This document shows, piece after piece, positions 52,994 to 62,352 of a DNA stretch of 64,000 nt (its first letter is position 1; every line of letters starts with the position of its first letter). The translations under genes and the position numbers were made by a program. The stretch spans positions 310,001 through 374,000 of the forward strand of contig OZ257145.1 of the NCBI GenBank assembly GCA_965279315.1. Direction: 5' to 3'. Source of the stretch: JAPWJZ01 sp965279315. Lineage in GTDB: Bacteria; Pseudomonadota; Alphaproteobacteria; Micavibrionales; UBA2020. The notes below the pieces were generated by a model. The model ran no database searches. It was not told the origin of the DNA and was given only the letters and a program-made list of their open reading frames with translations.

Positions 52994-54203
52994 CCAGCAG
53001 CAGGCGTTGCGGATCTTCAATCGCGTCCTTGATACGCACAAGGAACGACACCGCTTCCTTGCCATCGACGATGCGGTGGTCATAGGAAAGGGCGAGGTAC
53101 ATCATCGGGCGGATGACGACTTGCCCGTTCACGGCGATGGGGCGTTCCTGGATCTTGTGCATGCCCAGGATACCCGATTGCGGCGGGTTCAGGATGGGGG
53201 TGGACATCAGCGAGCCAAAGATGCCGCCATTGGTAATAGTGAAGGTGCCACCCGACAATTCGTCGAGCGCCAGTTTGCCGTCGCGTGCGCGGGTGCCAAG
53301 GTCAACGATTTCTTTTTCAATCTGTGCGAAGCCTTTCGCATCCGCCTCGCGCAGCACCGGCACAATCAGGCCGGTCGGTGCGGAAACGGCGACGCCGATA
53401 TCGTAATAGTTTTTATAGACGATATCGCCGCCGTCGATTTCGGCATTCACCGCCGGAAAATCCTTCAGCGCCTGCACGGCGGCCTTCACGAAGAAGGACA
53501 TGAAACCCAGTTTCGTGCCGTGTTTCTTTTCAAAGCTGTCTTTGTATTGCGTGCGCAGCGCCATCACATGCGTCATGTCGACTTCGTTGAAAGTCGTCAG
53601 CATGGCGGCGGTGTTCTGCGCTTCTTTCAGGCGCTCGGCCACGCGCTGGCGCAGGCGCGTCATGCGCACGCGTTCTTCGCGGTCCGCATGGCTGCGGGGG
53701 CCGGACGGTGCAGCGGATGCTTTTGCGGCGGGTGCGGCAGGCGCCTTGTTCAGCGCCTCCAGCACATCGCCCTTGGTCAGGCGGCCGTCTTTGCCGGTGC
53801 CGGCGATGCCGGCAGTATCCACTTTTTTGTCATCCACCAGCTTGCGCACGGCGGGGGAGAGGAAGCTGTCATTGCTGACAGGCTTCGCCGCGGCCTGCGC
53901 CGCTTTCGGCTCGGTTTTTGCCGGGGCATCATTTTTTGCCGGTGCCTTCGCCACGGCAGCTCCGCTGCCCTCACCAATAGAGCCCAGAACAGCGCCGACG
54001 GCGACGTTCGATCCGGTTTGCACCTTGATCTCTTTCAGCACGCCCGCAGATTTCGCGTTCACTTCAAGCGTGACCTTGTCCGTTTCCAGCTCCACCAGCG
54101 GCTCGTCGACGGCGATGCTGTCGCCGACTTTCTTGAGCCATTTTGCAACGGTTGCTTCCTGAACGGATTCACCCAGCGCGGGGACGACGATTTCGACAGC
54201 CAT
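52986..54203 (-). CDS. sucB: Dihydrolipoyllysine succinyltransferase, E2 of 2-oxoglutarate dehydrogenase
   Basis: 405 residues. The N-terminal lipoyl domain carries Lys43 in LVELETDKVTLEVNA. An Ala/Pro-rich linker precedes the peripheral subunit-binding domain (FLSPAVRKLVDDKKVDTAGI, about 113-150). The catalytic domain ends with LALSYDHRIVDGKEAVSFL, containing the active-site His and Asp. It forms the core of the complex with sucA and lpdA. AAGGAG precedes the ATG. It follows sucA by 21 bases. Confidence 0.97.
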   Translation of the reverse strand: MAVEIVVPALGESVQEATVAKWLKKVGDSIAVDEPLVELETDKVTLEVNAKSAGVLKEIKVQTGSNVAVGAVLGSIGEGSGAAVAKAPAKNDAPAKTEPKAAQAAAKPVSNDSFLSPAVRKLVDDKKVDTAGIAGTGKDGRLTKGDVLEALNKAPAAPAAKASAAPSGPRSHADREERVRMTRLRQRVAERLKEAQNTAAMLTTFNEVDMTHVMALRTQYKDSFEKKHGTKLGFMSFFVKAAVQALKDFPAVNAEIDGGDIVYKNYYDIGVAVSAPTGLIVPVLREADAKGFAQIEKEIVDLGTRARDGKLALDELSGGTFTITNGGIFGSLMSTPILNPPQSGILGMHKIQERPIAVNGQVVIRPMMYLALSYDHRIVDGKEAVSFLVRIKDAIEDPQRLLLDV

Positions 54204-54224
54204 GATAGACTCCTTTAAAAACCT

Positions 54225-57098
54225 TTAGAGCGTCAGCGCGGCGGTCAGCAGCGCTTCTTGTTCTTTGTTATGCGTTTTCAGTGATCCGGTCGCGGGCGCG
54301 GCGGCTTCGGGGCGGCCGACATAGGACGGACGTCCCGCCTTGTGCTTGATGCCCTTCAATACGCCTTCGATACGGCGGTCGAGGAACAGCCAGGCACCCT
54401 GGTTTTCAGGCTCTTCCTGACACCAGATGATTTGCGCGTTCGGGTATTTTTTCAGCTCGTCCGCCAGCGGCTTTTCCGGGAACGGGTAGAACTGTTCAAG
54501 GCGCACAAGCGCGATGTTCTTCACACCGCGCTTTTCGCGCGCTTCCAACAGGTCGTAATAGACCTTTCCGCTGCACAGCACGACGCGCTTGATGTCTTTA
54601 TCAAGGTTGGTCGCGGTTTCCGGCAGCACGCGGTGGAAGCGGGTATCGCCCGTCATTTCCTTGAGGTTGGAAATGCACAGTTTGTGGCGCAGTAGCGATT
54701 TCGGCGTCATCAGCACCAGCGGCTTGCGGAAGTCGCGGCGCAGCTGGCGGCGCAGCGCGTGGAAATAGTTTGCAGGCGTCGAGCAGTTCAGCACCTGCCA
54801 GTTGTCTTCGGCCGACATCTGCAGGAAACGCTCGAGCCGGCCGGAGGAATGTTCAGGCCCCTGCCCCTCCATACCGTGCGGCAACAGCAGCACGAGCGCC
54901 GACATGCGCAGCCATTTCGTTTCGGCGGATGCGATGAACTGGTCGATCAGCACCTGCGCGCCGTTCACGAAATCGCCGAACTGGCCTTCCCACAGCACAA
55001 GGGCGTTGGGGTCAGCCGTGGAATAGCCGTATTCAAAGCCCATCACAGCGGCTTCGGACAGCGGGCTGTCATGCACTTCGAATTTCGCCTGACCCGCATC
55101 GATGTTGTTCAGGGGGATATAGCGGAATTCATTCGTCTGGTCGGTCAGCGCGGCATGGCGCTGAGAAAACGTGCCACGGCCACAATCCTGACCGGACAGG
55201 CGCACGCGGTGCCCTTCGCAGGCGAGCGCGCCGAACGCCAAAGCCTCTCCCGTCGCCCAGTCGAACCCCTCGCCGGTTTCGAACATTTTCTTTTTCGCTT
55301 CCAGCTGGCGGGCGATTTTGGGGTTGAGGTCGAATCCGGCGGGCAGCGTGGTCAGGCCACGGCCGATTTTCTGCGCGAGCTCGTTGGTGACAGAGGTTTC
55401 GCCGGAGCGTTCTTCGCCATAGGCCTGTTTCAGCCCGCTCCAATGGCCTTCCAGCATATCCGCGCGGTTGGGCTTGTAGCTGGTGGCGGCCTGGAATTCG
55501 CGTTCCAGATGCGCGTTGAAATCGGTGTAGATTTTATCGGTCTCCGCCTGCGACAGCGCGCCTTCGGCAACCAGCTTCTGCGCATAGACGGTGCGCGTGG
55601 TCGCCTTGTCCTTGATGACCTTATACATCTGCGGCTGCGTGAATGCAGGTTCATCCGACTCGTTATGGCCGTGCCGGCGATAGCAGATGATGTCGATAAA
55701 CACGTCTTTCTTGAACTGCTGGCGGAATTCGATTGCCATGCGCGCGACATGCATCACCGCGTCCACATCGTCGCCGTTGACGTGGAAAATCGGCGACTGG
55801 ATCATTTTCGCGACATCGGTGCAATAGCTGCCGGAGCGGGAATACAGCGGCGAGGTGGTAAAGCCGATCTGGTTGTTGATGACGACATGCATGGTGCCGC
55901 CAACGCGGTAGCCGGGTAGGTCGGACATCATAAGGGTTTCGGGAACGATGCCCTGACCCGACAATGCCGCGTCGCCATGGATCAGGATCGGCAATACTTT
56001 CTGGCGTTCGCTGTCCTTGTGCATCGCCTGCTTCGCGCGCGCCTTGCCGACCACGACGGGATCGACGAATTCAAGGTGCGACGGGTTCGGCACCAGCGAC
56101 ATATGGACGGTATTGCCGCCGAAATCGCGGTCCGACGACGTGCCCATATGGTATTTCACGTCGCCCGAGCCCTGCACATCATCCGGCTTCGCGGGCGTAC
56201 CCTGGAATTCGGAGAACATGGCGGTGAAGGGCTTGCTGAGGATATTCGTCAGCACGTTCAAACGGCCGCGATGCGCCATGCCGAATATGACTTCCTTGAT
56301 GCCCAGCTGCGCGCCGCGATGGATGACTTCTTCCAACGCGGGAATGACGCTTTCGCCGCCTTCGACGCCGAAGCGTTTCGTGCCGGTGAATTTGGTGTCG
56401 AGGAATTTTTCAAACCCTTCCGCCGCCGTCAGCCGTTCAAGGAAGCGTTTGCGCTCCGCAACCGGATAGACAGGTGTGTTACGGGTCTTTTCGAATTTGT
56501 CCTGCAGCCAGCCCTTTTGCTCGGGGTCCTGGATATGCATGAATTCGACACCGATAGTGCCGCAATAGGTTTCCTGCAGCAGCTTCACGATGTCGCGCAG
56601 GGATGCGCTATCCACGCCCAATGCGCCGCCCATCTGGATCTGGCGGTCCATATCGGCTTCTGTGAAGCCGTAGGTTTTGGGATCAAGCTCGGGATGGTAT
56701 TTGCGTTCCATCAGGCCCAGCGGGTCGAGATCGGCCATCAAGTGGCCACGCACCTGATAGGAGCGCATCAGCAAGAACGCACGCAGTGAATCCGACACAA
56801 CGGCGCGGGAATCAACGGCAGGCGCGGCTTTCGCGCCCTTGTCCGCCTTCGCCGCAGGCTTTGCGTCATCGGTGTTCGCAGGCGTCGAGAGGACGGCTGC
56901 GAGTTTTTCAGGGGCAGGTGTCCAGCTCGCGCCGCTCAGTTCGTTCACCAGCAATTTTGCTTCGTCGCCCAGCGATCCGAAAAGATCGGCCCAGCTGGCA
57001 TCCACGCTGCCGGGATTCTTGGCAAAACGTGCATACTGCTCGGCGATGTAATCGGGGCCGGCGGCGGTGAGGAAACTGAGGGCGTCGCGCTGTGACAT
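54225..57098 (-). CDS. sucA: 2-Oxoglutarate dehydrogenase E1
   Basis: Decarboxylates 2-oxoglutarate with thiamine diphosphate. 957 residues, normal. The N-terminal segment FLTAAGPDYIAEQYARFAK binds E2. EVIFGMAHRGRLNVLTNIL, KYHMGTSSDRDFGG, HGDAALSGQGIVPETL (thiamine diphosphate motif) and CYRRHGHNESDEPAFTQP are catalytic or cofactor segments. LLPHGMEGQGPEHSSGR is the usual C-terminal domain block. An Ala/Lys-rich linker lies near residues 75-90. It follows sucD by 20 bases in the TCA operon. Confidence 0.97.
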   Translation of the reverse strand: MSQRDALSFLTAAGPDYIAEQYARFAKNPGSVDASWADLFGSLGDEAKLLVNELSGASWTPAPEKLAAVLSTPANTDDAKPAAKADKGAKAAPAVDSRAVVSDSLRAFLLMRSYQVRGHLMADLDPLGLMERKYHPELDPKTYGFTEADMDRQIQMGGALGVDSASLRDIVKLLQETYCGTIGVEFMHIQDPEQKGWLQDKFEKTRNTPVYPVAERKRFLERLTAAEGFEKFLDTKFTGTKRFGVEGGESVIPALEEVIHRGAQLGIKEVIFGMAHRGRLNVLTNILSKPFTAMFSEFQGTPAKPDDVQGSGDVKYHMGTSSDRDFGGNTVHMSLVPNPSHLEFVDPVVVGKARAKQAMHKDSERQKVLPILIHGDAALSGQGIVPETLMMSDLPGYRVGGTMHVVINNQIGFTTSPLYSRSGSYCTDVAKMIQSPIFHVNGDDVDAVMHVARMAIEFRQQFKKDVFIDIICYRRHGHNESDEPAFTQPQMYKVIKDKATTRTVYAQKLVAEGALSQAETDKIYTDFNAHLEREFQAATSYKPNRADMLEGHWSGLKQAYGEERSGETSVTNELAQKIGRGLTTLPAGFDLNPKIARQLEAKKKMFETGEGFDWATGEALAFGALACEGHRVRLSGQDCGRGTFSQRHAALTDQTNEFRYIPLNNIDAGQAKFEVHDSPLSEAAVMGFEYGYSTADPNALVLWEGQFGDFVNGAQVLIDQFIASAETKWLRMSALVLLLPHGMEGQGPEHSSGRLERFLQMSAEDNWQVLNCSTPANYFHALRRQLRRDFRKPLVLMTPKSLLRHKLCISNLKEMTGDTRFHRVLPETATNLDKDIKRVVLCSGKVYYDLLEAREKRGVKNIALVRLEQFYPFPEKPLADELKKYPNAQIIWCQEEPENQGAWLFLDRRIEGVLKGIKHKAGRPSYVGRPEAAAPATGSLKTHNKEQEALLTAALTL

Positions 57099-57118
57099 TT
57101 TATCGCTCTTTCTTGGGA

Positions 57119-57997
57119 TTATGCCGCCTTGATCGCTTTCATGACGGCTTCGCCGAGGCCGGCTGGGCTTTCGGAGACAATGAAGTTCGCAGCCTTCATG
57201 GCGGCGATCTTGTCTTTTGCTGCGCCCTTGCCACCCGCGATGATCGCGCCGGCATGGCCCATGCGGCGGCCGGGAGGGGCCGTCGCGCCGGCGATGAAGC
57301 CGGCGATGGGTTTCTTGATTTTCGATTTGGCGTAGAATTCCGCCGCGTCTTCCTCTGCCGAGCCGCCGATTTCGCCGATCATCAGGATGGCTTCGGTTTC
57401 GGGGTCGTTCAGGAACAGGCTCAATGCATCAATAAAGTTCGTACCGTTGACGGGGTCGCCGCCGATGCCGATGCAGGTCGTCTGGCCCAAACCGTTGGCG
57501 GTCGTCTGCGCAACCGCTTCATAGGTCAGTGTGCCGGAGCGCGACACGATGCCGACCTTGCCGCGTTTGTGGATATGGCCGGGCATGATGCCGATTTTGC
57601 ATTCGCCGGGGGTGATGACACCGGGGCAGTTCGGGCCGATGAGGCGCGTTTTCGAGCCTTCCAGCTTGCGCTTCACCTTCACCATGTCGAGCACCGGAAT
57701 GCCTTCGGTGATGCAGATGACGAGCGCGAGCTCCGCGTCGATTGCTTCCAGAATGGCATCCGCCGCAAAGGGGGGAGGAACGTAAATGACGGAGGCATTC
57801 GCGCCCGTGTCATTCACCGCATCGCGCACGGTGTTGAAGACGGGCAGGTCGAGGTGTTTCGTGCCGCCTTTGCCGGGCGTGACGCCGCCAACCATCTTGG
57901 TGCCGTAGGCGATGGCCTGTTCCGAGTGGAACGTGCCTTGCGCGCCCGTGAAGCCCTGGCAGATGACGCGAGTTTCTTTACCAACGAGAACAGACAT
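57119..57997 (-). CDS. sucD: Succinyl-CoA synthetase alpha subunit
   Basis: Makes succinate and ATP/GTP from succinyl-CoA with SucC. 292 residues from the ATG at 57997, which opens the standard SVLVGKETRVICQGFTG. The CoA-binding domain shows NTVRDAVNDTGANASVIYVP, and the phosphohistidine lies in RRMGHAGAIIAGGKG. An upstream in-frame ATG would overlap sucC by 78 bases and is rejected. The gap to sucC is one base. Confidence 0.97.
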   Translation of the reverse strand: MSVLVGKETRVICQGFTGAQGTFHSEQAIAYGTKMVGGVTPGKGGTKHLDLPVFNTVRDAVNDTGANASVIYVPPPFAADAILEAIDAELALVICITEGIPVLDMVKVKRKLEGSKTRLIGPNCPGVITPGECKIGIMPGHIHKRGKVGIVSRSGTLTYEAVAQTTANGLGQTTCIGIGGDPVNGTNFIDALSLFLNDPETEAILMIGEIGGSAEEDAAEFYAKSKIKKPIAGFIAGATAPPGRRMGHAGAIIAGGKGAAKDKIAAMKAANFIVSESPAGLGEAVMKAIKAA

Positions 57998-57998
57998 G

Positions 57999-59171
57999 TT
58001 ACGCAGCCTCCGCTTTGACGGTGCTGACGACTTTTTGCGCGGCGTCAGCGAGGTTATCGGCTGCGAGGATCGCAAGGCCCGATTCTTTCAAAAGTTTTTT
58101 GCCCTTGTCGACGTTCGTGCCTTCAAGGCGCACGACCAGCGGCATGGTGAGGCCGAGTTCCTTCGCGGCGGTGATAATGCCCTCCGCGATGACGTCGCAG
58201 CGCATGATGCCGCCGAAGATGTTGACGAGGATGCCTTCGACGTTAGGGTCGGACAGGATGATGCGGAACGCTTCAGCCACGCGCTCTTTCGTCGCGCCGC
58301 CGCCCACATCGAGGAAGTTCGCGGGGTCGCCGCCATACAGCTTGATGATGTCCATCGTCGCCATGGCAAGGCCCGCGCCGTTGACCATGCAGCCGATGTT
58401 GCCGGTCAGCTTGACGTAGCTGATTTCGGCGTCTTTGGCGCGTTTTTCGGACGGGTCTTCCTCGGCCACGTCGCGCAGTTCTTCTACGTCCTTGTGGCGG
58501 AACATCGCGTTGTCGTCGAAGTTGAATTTCGCATCGAGCGGGATGATGTCGCCCGTCTTGGTCACGACCAGCGGGTTAATTTCGACGATCGAGCAGTCGA
58601 GCGCGATAAAGGCGTTATACATCGCCGAGATCACTTCCACGCATTTGCCGACCTGCTTGCCCTCCAGCCCGAGGGAGAATGCGATCTGGCGGCCTTGGAA
58701 CGACTGGAAGCCGATGGCGGGGTCGATGGAAGTCTTCAGGATTTTCTCGGGGTGTTTTTCGGCGACTTCCTCGATATCCATGCCGCCCTCGGTCGAGGAC
58801 ATGATGGTGACTTCGGAGGTGGCGCGGTCGATCAGGATGCCGAGGTAGAGTTCGCGGGCGATATCGCAGCCCTCTTCCACATAAATACGGCGCACTTCCT
58901 GGCCTTGCGGGCCGGTCTGGTGCGTGACCAGTTGCATGCCGATCATTTTCTTCGCCGCTTCGCGGACGTCATCGATCGATTTCACGACCTTCACGCCGCC
59001 GCCCTTGCCACGGCCGCCCGCATGGATCTGCGCCTTGACGACATAGATCGGGCCTGGGAGTTTTTTCGCGACTTCGACCGCTTCTTCAGCAGTGTAGGCG
59101 ACGCCGCCCTTCAGCACGGGCACGCCGCGCGCCTTCAGTAGTTCCTTGGCCTGGTATTCATGGATGTTCAT
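57999..59171 (-). CDS. sucC: Succinyl-CoA synthetase beta subunit
   Basis: 390 residues from the ATG at 59171 that starts NIHEYQAKELLKARGVPV, the usual SucC opening. The ATP-grasp domain includes VVKAQIHAGGRGKGGGVKV and EINPLVVTKTGDIIPLDAK. The ligase domain ends with ILVNIFGGIMRCDVIAEGI and VRLEGTNVDKGKKLL. Its start overlaps the stop of a VOC-family gene by four bases, so that gene is inserted in the operon between mdh and sucC. Confidence 0.97.
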   Translation of the reverse strand: MNIHEYQAKELLKARGVPVLKGGVAYTAEEAVEVAKKLPGPIYVVKAQIHAGGRGKGGGVKVVKSIDDVREAAKKMIGMQLVTHQTGPQGQEVRRIYVEEGCDIARELYLGILIDRATSEVTIMSSTEGGMDIEEVAEKHPEKILKTSIDPAIGFQSFQGRQIAFSLGLEGKQVGKCVEVISAMYNAFIALDCSIVEINPLVVTKTGDIIPLDAKFNFDDNAMFRHKDVEELRDVAEEDPSEKRAKDAEISYVKLTGNIGCMVNGAGLAMATMDIIKLYGGDPANFLDVGGGATKERVAEAFRIILSDPNVEGILVNIFGGIMRCDVIAEGIITAAKELGLTMPLVVRLEGTNVDKGKKLLKESGLAILAADNLADAAQKVVSTVKAEAA

Positions 59172-59575
59172 GTTGCTTTCCCTGTTTTCTTGATCGGTTC
59201 GCCAAACCACCACTGGTTGCCAGAATGGTCGGTCACGCCGCCCATCCGTTCGCCATGGTCGCAGTCGGTGGGCGGCATCAGTTCGACAGCGCCCAGCGAG
59301 AGCGCGATTTTATGTGCCGCATCGACGTTCTTGACGTAAATGTAGGTCATGGACTTGCCTGCGGGATATTCCGCAGTCGCATCCGATATCATGATGACGG
59401 TGTCGCCCAGCTGCAATTCCGCATGCTTTATGCTGCCATCGTCGCGCCGCATGGGTTCGCGACGCAATTCCGCCCCCGCCGTTTCCTTCAAAAAGGCGAT
59501 CAGACGCGTTGCGTCCACAGCCATGATGTAGGGGGAAACGGAGGAATAGGTCGGCGGTGCGAAGCTTTTCACCAT
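59168..59575 (-). CDS. VOC-family (glyoxalase/PhnB-like) protein
   Basis: About 135 residues. The two beta-alpha-beta-beta-beta half-domains of this superfamily are visible: SPYIMAVDATRLIAFLKETA, KHAELQLGDTVIMIS, then TYIYVKNVDAAHKIALSLGA and VTDHSGNQWWFGE. The last glycine/acidic pattern and the ELxLGD segment look like PhnB-type members, which may or may not bind metal. The ATG at 59575 is eight bases after the mdh stop; the longer frame would overlap mdh. Substrate unknown. Its position inside the TCA operon is unusual and suggests co-expression with it. Confidence 0.82.
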   Translation of the reverse strand: MVKSFAPPTYSSVSPYIMAVDATRLIAFLKETAGAELRREPMRRDDGSIKHAELQLGDTVIMISDATAEYPAGKSMTYIYVKNVDAAHKIALSLGAVELMPPTDCDHGERMGGVTDHSGNQWWFGEPIKKTGKAT

Positions 59576-59583
59576 GATTTTGG

Positions 59584-60549
59584 TTACGCAGCCGTTGCGG
59601 GCTTGATGTTCTTGGCGGCTTCGCACAGCACTTTCACGGCGGCGACCGATTTGTCGAACATGGCTTTTTCATCGCCCGTGAAGGTCACTTCGATGATTTT
59701 TTCCACGCCCTTCGACCCGATCACGACCGGCACGCCGATATAGAGGCCCTTGATGCCGTATTCGCCGTTGAGGTATGCCGCGCAGGGCAGCACGCGGCGT
59801 TTATCGAGCAGGAAGCTTTCCGCCATCGCAATCGCCGCAGATGCAGGCGCATAGAAAGCCGAACCGGTTTTCAGGAGCGCCACGATTTCGGCGCCGCCAT
59901 CGCGGGTGCGCTGCACGATCTTGTCCAGCTTGTCTTGCGTCGTCCAGCCCATTTTCACGAGGTCGGGCAGCGGAATACCGGCTACAGTCGAATAACGGGT
60001 CAGCGGCACCATCGTGTCGCCATGGCCGCCGAGGACGAAGGCCGAAACGTCTTCGACCGAAACCTTGAATTCATCCGCGAGGAAATGACGGAAACGCGCG
60101 CTGTCCAGCACGCCGGCCATGCCGACCACCATGTTATGCTTGAAGCCGGTGACTTCCTGCATGATGCCGACCATGACGTCGAGGGGGTTGGTGATGACGA
60201 TGACAAAGGCGTTGGGCGCGTGTTTCTTGATGTTCTCGCCGACGCTCTTGATGATGTTGGTGTTGATGCCGATCAGGTCGTCGCGGCTCATGCCGGGCTT
60301 GCGGGGCACGCCGGCGGTCACGATCACCACATCCGCGCCTGCCATGGCGGCGTAGTCGTTGCTGCCGACCATGTTCGCATCGAATCCTTCAACCGGAGCG
60401 GCCTGCGCGATATCGAGGCTCTTGCCCTGCGGCACACCTTCGGCGATATCGACCATGGTGATGTCACCGAGTTGCTTCATGCCAGCCAGCAATGCCAGCG
60501 TTCCACCGATTTGACCTGCGCCGACGAGGGCGATTTTCTTGCGAGACAT
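59584..60549 (-). CDS. mdh: Malate dehydrogenase
   Basis: Oxidises malate to oxaloacetate with NAD+. 321 residues of the LDH-like type common in alphaproteobacteria. KIALVGAGQIGGTLALLAG is the NAD-binding loop, DIAEGVPQGK carries the Asp that selects NAD+, VTAGVPRKPGMSRDDL has the substrate Arg, and VLGGHGDTMVPLTRYS the catalytic His. AGGGAAACG precedes the ATG. It heads the operon mdh-VOC-sucC-sucD-sucA-sucB. Confidence 0.97.
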   Translation of the reverse strand: MSRKKIALVGAGQIGGTLALLAGMKQLGDITMVDIAEGVPQGKSLDIAQAAPVEGFDANMVGSNDYAAMAGADVVIVTAGVPRKPGMSRDDLIGINTNIIKSVGENIKKHAPNAFVIVITNPLDVMVGIMQEVTGFKHNMVVGMAGVLDSARFRHFLADEFKVSVEDVSAFVLGGHGDTMVPLTRYSTVAGIPLPDLVKMGWTTQDKLDKIVQRTRDGGAEIVALLKTGSAFYAPASAAIAMAESFLLDKRRVLPCAAYLNGEYGIKGLYIGVPVVIGSKGVEKIIEVTFTGDEKAMFDKSVAAVKVLCEAAKNIKPATAA

Positions 60550-60915
60550 GCTTTGCGTTTCCCTAAAAAATTTGCCTGATCTTATTTATAAGGAATCAGG
60601 ACCGAGGCCTAAGCTAGCACTTTTTTGTGGAGTGTATAGGGCGGGATAACGGCATTTTTGTGCAAAGCGGAAAAATTCATTTTATTATGTTATATAAATA
60701 TTTACATAGCGTATTTTGATAAGAACCATTTTCCGCATCACCTGATTTTTCCAAAGTATCTCAGCAATTTAAAACATGCCATGTTTCTTAGGGATTTCTT
60801 CATTTTCGCGGAATTTTATGGATAATAATGACAGATTTTCACGCGGCAGTTTCTCATAACGCGCCGAAAAATATGCGCCATCTTGCCAAAGTGGGCCTGC
60901 ATGATAGTCTTCCGC
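60550..60915. other. A+T-rich intergenic region between mdh and the C39-like gene
   Basis: About 366 bases, clearly richer in A and T than its surroundings. It must hold the divergent promoters of the mdh operon (minus) and of the peptidase gene (plus), but no box pair stands out enough to name. A minus-strand frame of 75 codons (60769-60996) ends here; I do not think it is a gene. Nothing else is recognised. Confidence 0.6.
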
Positions 60916-61473
60916 ATGCCCCATTCCGTACCCAAAAAAATCCCCCTGACGGGGACGTCCGGTGATGATTTTTTCCAGCGTCAGCTGGACGACCATTCAT
61001 GCGGCCCTGCCTGCATGACGACGGTCACGCGCATCTATGGTGCGGCGGAAACCTACGATAAAATCCGCGCGCTATTGAACCCCAGCCCCGCCACCGGTAC
61101 GCCGCAGGATATGATGGAGCAAGTCGGCGGCATGCTTGCGCCGCTGGAAATCACAGGGGCTCACAGCTATGCCGGCGGCGTTGCGATCGCCAACATCATG
61201 CAGGAGGGGGAGGGCCATTACGTCGTCTTCCTCGCGCGCGATGGCGACGATGTGCTGTATTACGAGCCGTATTATCACGAACTGGTGATCGACCATATCG
61301 ACAACATCGTCTGGGATTCCGGCACATGGGAACCGGGCAGCGCCCGCGCCAGCCACTGGACCGCGAATTATGCCGCCCTCAGCGACAACAATTTTGAAAA
61401 GTGGCTGGCAATGGCCGATATGAGACAGCCCCCTGCACCGCCACGCCCATCGTCACGCCCGCCCGCGCCTTAA
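60916..61473 (+). CDS. C39-like cysteine peptidase domain protein
   Basis: About 185 residues. QRQLDDHSCGPACMTTVTRIYG near the N-terminus carries the Cys of C39-type (bacteriocin-processing) peptidases. GHYVVFLARDGDDVLYYEPYYH then gives the usual His and Asp/Glu partner. In well-known C39 proteins this domain is fused to an ABC transporter; here it is free, with no signal peptide and no transporter nearby. It ends in a proline-rich tail (PPAPPRPSSRPPAP). Starts at 60901 (ATG) and 60883 (TTG) are also in frame. Its stop overlaps the Sel1-repeat gene on the other strand by four bases. Substrate unknown. Confidence 0.72.
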   Translation: MPHSVPKKIPLTGTSGDDFFQRQLDDHSCGPACMTTVTRIYGAAETYDKIRALLNPSPATGTPQDMMEQVGGMLAPLEITGAHSYAGGVAIANIMQEGEGHYVVFLARDGDDVLYYEPYYHELVIDHIDNIVWDSGTWEPGSARASHWTANYAALSDNNFEKWLAMADMRQPPAPPRPSSRPPAP

Positions 61474-62330
61474 GCGAATTTCGAGATCAGCAGGTTGGTG
61501 ATGTCCCATTCCAGCTTGCGGTTTTTGGTGAATGACTCTGCGCCTGAAAACCAGATATGGATGAGCGGGTCGCGCACGACACGGTCGCGCAAGGCCTCGT
61601 CCGCCACAAGATTGCCCGCATCCGCCGCACGGCGCAGGATTTCGGCGCCGCCTTTGCGGTCCATTTTACAGCCTGTGCCGGTCAGCATGCACAGCGCCAC
61701 CAGCAGCGGCGTATCGCCCGATGACACCACCAGGTCCGTATCAAAATGCGCAAGCGCGCGCAGGAAACAGTCATAGGCCATTTCTGGATTGCGCGGCACC
61801 ACATCGCCCGCCAGGTAAAGCGTACCCAGCGTTTCAATCGCGCTGCCCCGCCCGCCCTGCCCCGCCAGTTCCAGCAATTCCATCGCGCGCTGCGGATCGG
61901 CGTGGATGCCGATGCCGTGCAGGTATTTAAAGGCGAGGCTTTGCTGACAGACGGCAGATCCGCGCTGCGACCCCTCTTCGTAGAAGGCGGCGGCCTTGAC
62001 ATCATTATGCTCCACGACATCGCCCAGCTCGTACATCAGGCCAAGGTTGAAGCATGCTTCGGGGCTGCCGGCGCTGAAAGCCTTGAGATACCAGTCGAGC
62101 GCCTTGGGCGTATCCTTGTTCACGCCGTCGCCGCTTTCATAGCGCACGGCAACCGCATTCTGGGCGAAGGCATCGCCGGTTTCGGCGGCCTTCAGCAGCC
62201 ATTCGAAGCTTTTGATATGCGACGGGTCCAGACCCTCCGCGCCCTGGTAATACCAGTCGGAGAGCTGGATCATCGCCTTGGTGTCGCCCTTGCGGGCGTT
62301 GGCGCGCATATCGCGCACGGCATCGGACAT
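61470..62330 (-). CDS. Sel1-like (TPR) repeat protein
   Basis: About 286 residues, no signal peptide. It is built from Sel1-type repeats: AMIQLSDWYYQGAEG, AFAQNAVAVRYESGDGVNKD, EACFNLGLMYELGDVVEHND, VCQQSLAFKYLHGIGIHADP and AIETLGTLYLAGDVVPRNP, five to six in all. Such solenoids mediate protein contacts. AAAGGGAAG lies before the ATG at 62330; earlier in-frame ATGs at 62351 and 62396 overlap the DUF2336 gene or its stop. It follows that gene by 22 bases and is probably in one operon with it and zapE. The binding partner is unknown. Confidence 0.83.
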   Translation of the reverse strand: MSDAVRDMRANARKGDTKAMIQLSDWYYQGAEGLDPSHIKSFEWLLKAAETGDAFAQNAVAVRYESGDGVNKDTPKALDWYLKAFSAGSPEACFNLGLMYELGDVVEHNDVKAAAFYEEGSQRGSAVCQQSLAFKYLHGIGIHADPQRAMELLELAGQGGRGSAIETLGTLYLAGDVVPRNPEMAYDCFLRALAHFDTDLVVSSGDTPLLVALCMLTGTGCKMDRKGGAEILRRAADAGNLVADEALRDRVVRDPLIHIWFSGAESFTKNRKLEWDITNLLISKFA

Positions 62331-62352
62331 ATTGTCTTCCCTTTGCCCCATT

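Noticed and set aside
52994..53083. Longer start for the lipase-like protein inside sucB
   Set aside because: It would bury a clear signal peptide 30 residues inside the protein.
60769..60996. Minus-strand frame of 75 codons overlapping the start of the C39-like gene
   Set aside because: It has no good ribosome-binding site, lies partly in A+T-rich intergenic sequence and partly antisense to a well-supported gene, and matches nothing known.
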